Shown: one piece after another, positions 3,566 through 6,933 of the stretch
How positions within the stretch are numbered: the stretch's first letter is position 1
How the letters are laid out: each line of letters starts with the position of its first letter
Source of the DNA: Bacteroidia bacterium
GTDB lineage: Bacteria > Bacteroidota > Bacteroidia > AKYH767-A > OLB10
DNA length: 6,933 nt
Assembly: GCA_025450095.1 (NCBI GenBank)
Contig: JANWID010000228.1
Span: 1-6,933, forward strand
Direction of reading: 5' to 3'
The notes under the pieces: generated by a model
Database searches by the model: none
What the model was told of the DNA's origin: nothing
The model's input: only the letters and a program-made list of their open reading frames with translations
Position numbers and translations under genes: made by a program

Positions 3566-6500
3566 GCTGAAAAATAATTTCAAGGATTGGTATCAGCCAC
3601 ACGAGTCGTTTTTGGTGCGTAACCCGCTTTTTCCTGTGGAAGCATTTTTCAATTGGAAAGCTAGCAGCACGGATTCAGCCAGCACGAAAGAGATCCTGAA
3701 AATATATTTGCGTGACTTTTACCTGCAACCCATTGCGCAGGAAGCCTTGTATATTGGCTCACCCGATTTGCATGAACAGTTGCTGCTCTGGCTTGATAAT
3801 AAAATCGAAAAGCCCGACAAGAAGGAAAAAACAGAACTCTCGCTGGTTAAATATATGATTCGAATGTGCACACGTTGCACACCGTATGGGCTGTTTGCAT
3901 CCTGCACATCAGGAAACAGTTCAGAAACAACCCGCATTGACCTGGCAGATAAAAATATCCTGCAGCGTAAAGGTCGCCTCGACATGGACTATGTGTGCCA
4001 AGTGCATACTTATCTGTTAAAACAGCAGGAAATCATTGATCAGTTTCTATTTTTTCCGAATAATTCTCTTTATTCCATCGGCGAACAGTTGCGTTATGTA
4101 GAACATCGCTTCCAGGAAAAGTCAGGGAGAAGTTATCACCTCGTGCAAATTGAACTTTCGGAGTACTTGCAGAAAATTCTGCATGAAGCTAAGCATGGAA
4201 GCACTCCCCTACAACTTGCATCTGCAATTACCGGGGAAGATGTATCGGACAATGAAGCCAGGGAATTTATTTATGAATTAATTAACAACCAGGTTTTGGT
4301 TAGTGAAATAGAACCGAGTGTAACCGGAGAAGAATATTTTCACAGGCTGATTCGCAAGCTGAAAACACTTCAGCATACTGATAAATATGTCAGCGTTTTT
4401 GAAAATGTGTTAGTAGAATTTAATAACCTCTCTCCTGATAATCACGAATCAGATGGCAAGCATCAATACTATTCAAATATTATCAGAAATCTGAAAACTC
4501 TTGAGATCCCGCTTCCATTAAAAACGCTAATCCAGGTCGACAGTTATCGTCCGGCAAATACCTGCACATTAAGCAAAAAAGTACAGGATGAAATACTGCT
4601 TGGTGCAAGCTTGCTTCAATTGCTAACAGCGGAAAACCCGGAGAGAGATGCATTCAGTGATTTTAAAAATGCTTTCCGCAACCGTTACGAAAGTCAGTGG
4701 ATTCCATTGGTTGAAGTGCTTGACACTGAATCCGGAACCGGTTACGGAAAATTTGCCACGAGCGGAATGGAAGAATCTCCGTTGATCGACAAACTGCCGA
4801 TTGGTAACGGACAAATGACAAACACACGACAAACTGTTGATGCCGAAACGTACAAATGGCAATTGTACCAGGATGCCATTGCGTTGAACAAAGCAGAAGT
4901 CAGCGTGGATGATAAAATCATTGAACAACTTCTGAAAAAGGAAGCCGTTTCCTCCGGCCTGCCGGATTCATACTGCATGATGACTAAAATAAATGCAGCT
5001 TCGGCAGAGGAAATAGATAACGGAAACTACACGGTCACACTTAATTCTCCTTCCGGGCCGTCGGGAGGTAATTTATTGGGGAGGTTTTGTCATTTGAATC
5101 CCGGAATTGAAAAACTTACACAGTCTGTTTTGCAAAGTGAAGAAGCCCATCAGCCGGATTGTGTGTTTGCAGAAATTGTTCATCTTCCCGAATCACGCAT
5201 CGGCAATATCCTGATGCGCCCCGTGCTTCGTCAATATGAAATTCCTTATCTGTGCGGCACTACCTTAAGCGAAGAGTTTCAGGTTCCTTTAACTGATTTG
5301 CTGGTCGGAATTGAAAACAACAAAGTGATCCTGCGTTCTCAGAAGCTCAACAAGCAGATTATCCCTCGCATGACCACTGCCCACAACTTCAGTATGACTA
5401 CGCTTCCTGTGTACCAGTTTCTCTGTGATCTGCAGTACCAACATGTCAAGCATATTGGCTGGAACTGGGGAATACTCGAAAGTCGTCCTTTTTTACCACG
5501 GGTGAGTTACAACAAGTTCATCCTTTCAAAAGCGAGATGGGTGCTAACTAAAGAGGATGTAAAAGATTGTGAAAAGAAAAGCGATGAAGAAGTAATACGC
5601 CTTTTTTCTGAAATACAAAATAGTAAAAAGCTGCCTGAGTACGTGTTATTATCTCAGGGAGATAATGAACTGATGCTTCATATTAAAAATATTTTTTGCA
5701 TCCGACTGCTTCTGAGCGAAATTAATAAATTTCAAAACGTAGTGCTTACTGAAACCCTGGATATGCCCGGACAATGCTGGATAGGCAGTCCTGAGGGGAG
5801 ACATACAGGTGAATTTATATTCACATTCAGCAAAAAACATGTTAAGCCCACGAATGTATTACCCGTCCAGGAAACCAAGCTACAATCGATTCCTCTGCAA
5901 AGAATTTTCCCTGTCGGTTCCGAATGGCTGTATGCGAAAATATATTGTGGCACCAAAACATCGGAAAAAATACTTTGCGATGTCTTGAAACCATTAACAG
6001 AGGAACTACTTTCAGAGAAACTTATCGATAAATACTTTTTCATCCGTTACCAGGATGAGAGTGGTCATCATATCCGGATCCGTTTTCACAATTCCACACA
6101 AATTGATTTTTGGAAGGAGATAATCGCCCGGCTGCAGGCCCAAATTCAGCCGTCCCTTGACAACCTTTTAGTGTACAATGTCCAGTTTGAAACATACCAA
6201 CGCGAAGTAGAACGCTATGGCTTTGATACGATGGAATTAGGCGAAACCATTTTCTATTACCAGTCGCTGTCTACATTGAATTTTATTTCGCTGCTTGAAG
6301 GTGATGAAGGCGAACAATACCGTTGGCAGATTGCCCTGAAGGCTGTAGATATGATTCTTGATGATTTTCAATATACCCTACAACAAAAGCGAAACCTTGC
6401 TGAAACACTGAATAAATCGTTTTCAGATGAATTCAAAGTCGGTGCCCCTGAGCAAAAGAAAATTTCAGAACGGTTCAGTGGCAGTAAAAAACTTATTCAG

Positions 6501-6818
6501 TATGTAATGAATGAAGGCCAGGAAGAGGATGAAAACCTGAAAAGTGGAATCGGGTCATTTGCGATAGATGATTTGAATTATAGAAGCGCCATTGAAGCAA
6601 TACGAAATGCTCCATCTGTTCATCAAGATATACAGCAGGTAAACAGGCTGATGTCAAGTTACCTTCACATGTTCATTAACAGGATGTTTGTAAGCAATCA
6701 GCGTAAAGTAGAATTAGTGCTTTATGATTACTTGCTGAAATATTATGAATCGAAGATTGCCCGGGAGAAAAACAAAAATAAAATTGCCGAAGTGGCCGAA
6801 GTAACTTCTGACAAATGA
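3558..6818 (+). CDS. lanB: Full-length class I lanthipeptide dehydratase (LanB)
   Basis: This 1086-residue protein is slightly longer than NisB. The family glutamylates Ser/Thr of the core with glutamyl-tRNA, then eliminates glutamate to leave Dha or Dhb. The N-terminal glutamylation domain runs to about residue 770. It shows RMCTRCTPYGLF (Arg102, Arg106, Thr108, spaced as NisB Arg83, Arg87, Thr89), RLDMD (Asp142), QVDSYRP (Asp328), WIPLVEVLD...GTGYG (about 380-397), NILMRPVLRQYEI (about 550-562) and IIPRMTTAHNF. The C-terminal elimination domain (about 780-1086) shows FFIRYQD-GHHIRIRF (Arg842), YQREVERYG (Arg882) and HMFINR (His1037), matching NisB Arg786, Arg826 and His961. Pinensin-type clusters split these domains; here they are fused. 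The ATG at 3558 overlaps lanC by 8 nt; an ATG at 3519 would extend 13 codons into lanC and is less likely. Confidence 0.95.
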   Translation: MSKLKNNFKDWYQPHESFLVRNPLFPVEAFFNWKASSTDSASTKEILKIYLRDFYLQPIAQEALYIGSPDLHEQLLLWLDNKIEKPDKKEKTELSLVKYMIRMCTRCTPYGLFASCTSGNSSETTRIDLADKNILQRKGRLDMDYVCQVHTYLLKQQEIIDQFLFFPNNSLYSIGEQLRYVEHRFQEKSGRSYHLVQIELSEYLQKILHEAKHGSTPLQLASAITGEDVSDNEAREFIYELINNQVLVSEIEPSVTGEEYFHRLIRKLKTLQHTDKYVSVFENVLVEFNNLSPDNHESDGKHQYYSNIIRNLKTLEIPLPLKTLIQVDSYRPANTCTLSKKVQDEILLGASLLQLLTAENPERDAFSDFKNAFRNRYESQWIPLVEVLDTESGTGYGKFATSGMEESPLIDKLPIGNGQMTNTRQTVDAETYKWQLYQDAIALNKAEVSVDDKIIEQLLKKEAVSSGLPDSYCMMTKINAASAEEIDNGNYTVTLNSPSGPSGGNLLGRFCHLNPGIEKLTQSVLQSEEAHQPDCVFAEIVHLPESRIGNILMRPVLRQYEIPYLCGTTLSEEFQVPLTDLLVGIENNKVILRSQKLNKQIIPRMTTAHNFSMTTLPVYQFLCDLQYQHVKHIGWNWGILESRPFLPRVSYNKFILSKARWVLTKEDVKDCEKKSDEEVIRLFSEIQNSKKLPEYVLLSQGDNELMLHIKNIFCIRLLLSEINKFQNVVLTETLDMPGQCWIGSPEGRHTGEFIFTFSKKHVKPTNVLPVQETKLQSIPLQRIFPVGSEWLYAKIYCGTKTSEKILCDVLKPLTEELLSEKLIDKYFFIRYQDESGHHIRIRFHNSTQIDFWKEIIARLQAQIQPSLDNLLVYNVQFETYQREVERYGFDTMELGETIFYYQSLSTLNFISLLEGDEGEQYRWQIALKAVDMILDDFQYTLQQKRNLAETLNKSFSDEFKVGAPEQKKISERFSGSKKLIQYVMNEGQEEDENLKSGIGSFAIDDLNYRSAIEAIRNAPSVHQDIQQVNRLMSSYLHMFINRMFVSNQRKVELVLYDYLLKYYESKIAREKNKNKIAEVAEVTSDK

Positions 6819-6933
6819 AATTTCCATTTTCACACCAATTAGGCGCCCGCGACTGCGGAACCGCATGCCTCAAGATGGTGGCTGAATATTTCGGCCAGCA
6901 ATATGCGCTGGATTTTCTCCGTGAGAAATGCAA
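6815..6933 (+). CDS. lanT: C39 peptidase-domain ABC transporter, N-terminus (LanT), partial
   Basis: The ATG overlaps the lanB stop as ATGA. The first 39 codons begin MKFPFSHQLGARDCGTACLK, then MVAEYFGQQYALDFLREKC. This is the start of a C39 (bacteriocin-processing) peptidase domain: Gln8 is the oxyanion-hole residue, Cys14 in DCGTACL is the catalytic Cys, and the LRE-C stretch is typical. The catalytic His and Asp, the membrane domain and the ATPase domain would lie beyond the edge. In complete relatives (about 700 residues) the cytoplasmic peptidase cuts the leader after Gly-Gly and the transporter exports the modified core. This fits the IVGG and LVGG sites in A1, A4 and A5. A stand-alone C39 peptidase cannot be excluded from this fragment. 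Confidence 0.9.
   Translation, partial: MKFPFSHQLGARDCGTACLKMVAEYFGQQYALDFLREKC

Noticed and set aside
2555..6043. Reverse-strand open frames of 63-141 codons within lanC and lanB
   Set aside because: They lie opposite genes with clear catalytic motifs, and their translations show no recognisable domains; they are shadows of the + strand genes.

Overview
The window looks like Bacteroidota DNA, probably a Chitinophagia- or Sphingobacteriia-like lineage. The evidence is A-rich sequence instead of Shine-Dalgarno sites before the starts, promoter-like TTG-N18-20-(T)AnnTTTG patterns, abundant CCCGAT/ATCGGG palindromes between genes, and lanthipeptide leaders of the Bacteroidota type (LNLNK-TISNL ... 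EM..IVGG). It holds most of a class I lanthipeptide (lantibiotic-type RiPP) biosynthetic cluster on the + strand.

Layout: 1-146 (-) is the start of a divergent exported protein, possibly a TPR sensor kinase. 147-393 is a divergent intergenic region with candidate promoters in both directions. 394-2213 (+) carries five precursor peptide genes, called A1 to A5 here: 394-591, 837-1013, 1132-1308, 1409-1570 and 2025-2213. Each is followed by its own stem-loop. A2 and A3 are a recent tandem duplication; A1 and A5 are a second related pair; A4 is divergent. 2321-3565 is a LanC cyclase, 3558-6818 a full-length LanB dehydratase, and 6815-6933 the first 39 codons of a C39-peptidase ABC transporter (LanT). 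lanC, lanB and lanT overlap by 8 and 4 nt, so they are one translationally coupled operon. A strong hairpin at 2271-2303 separates them from the precursors.

Inferred pathway: LanB dehydrates Ser/Thr of the cores using glutamyl-tRNA, LanC adds Cys thiols to form (methyl)lanthionine rings, and LanT removes the leader after the Gly-Gly and exports the product. One enzyme set apparently serves five substrates with different ring layouts. No immunity gene or dedicated regulator is seen, but the cluster continues past the right edge.

The most unusual structure is a CCCGA/TCGGG palindromic repeat. It lies in the 5' leaders of A1-A3 and, in A2, A3 and A5, inside the coding sequence, where it adds residues to the leader peptide. 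The class of cluster is known; the precursor array, its core sequences and the palindrome insertions are the parts most likely to be undescribed.
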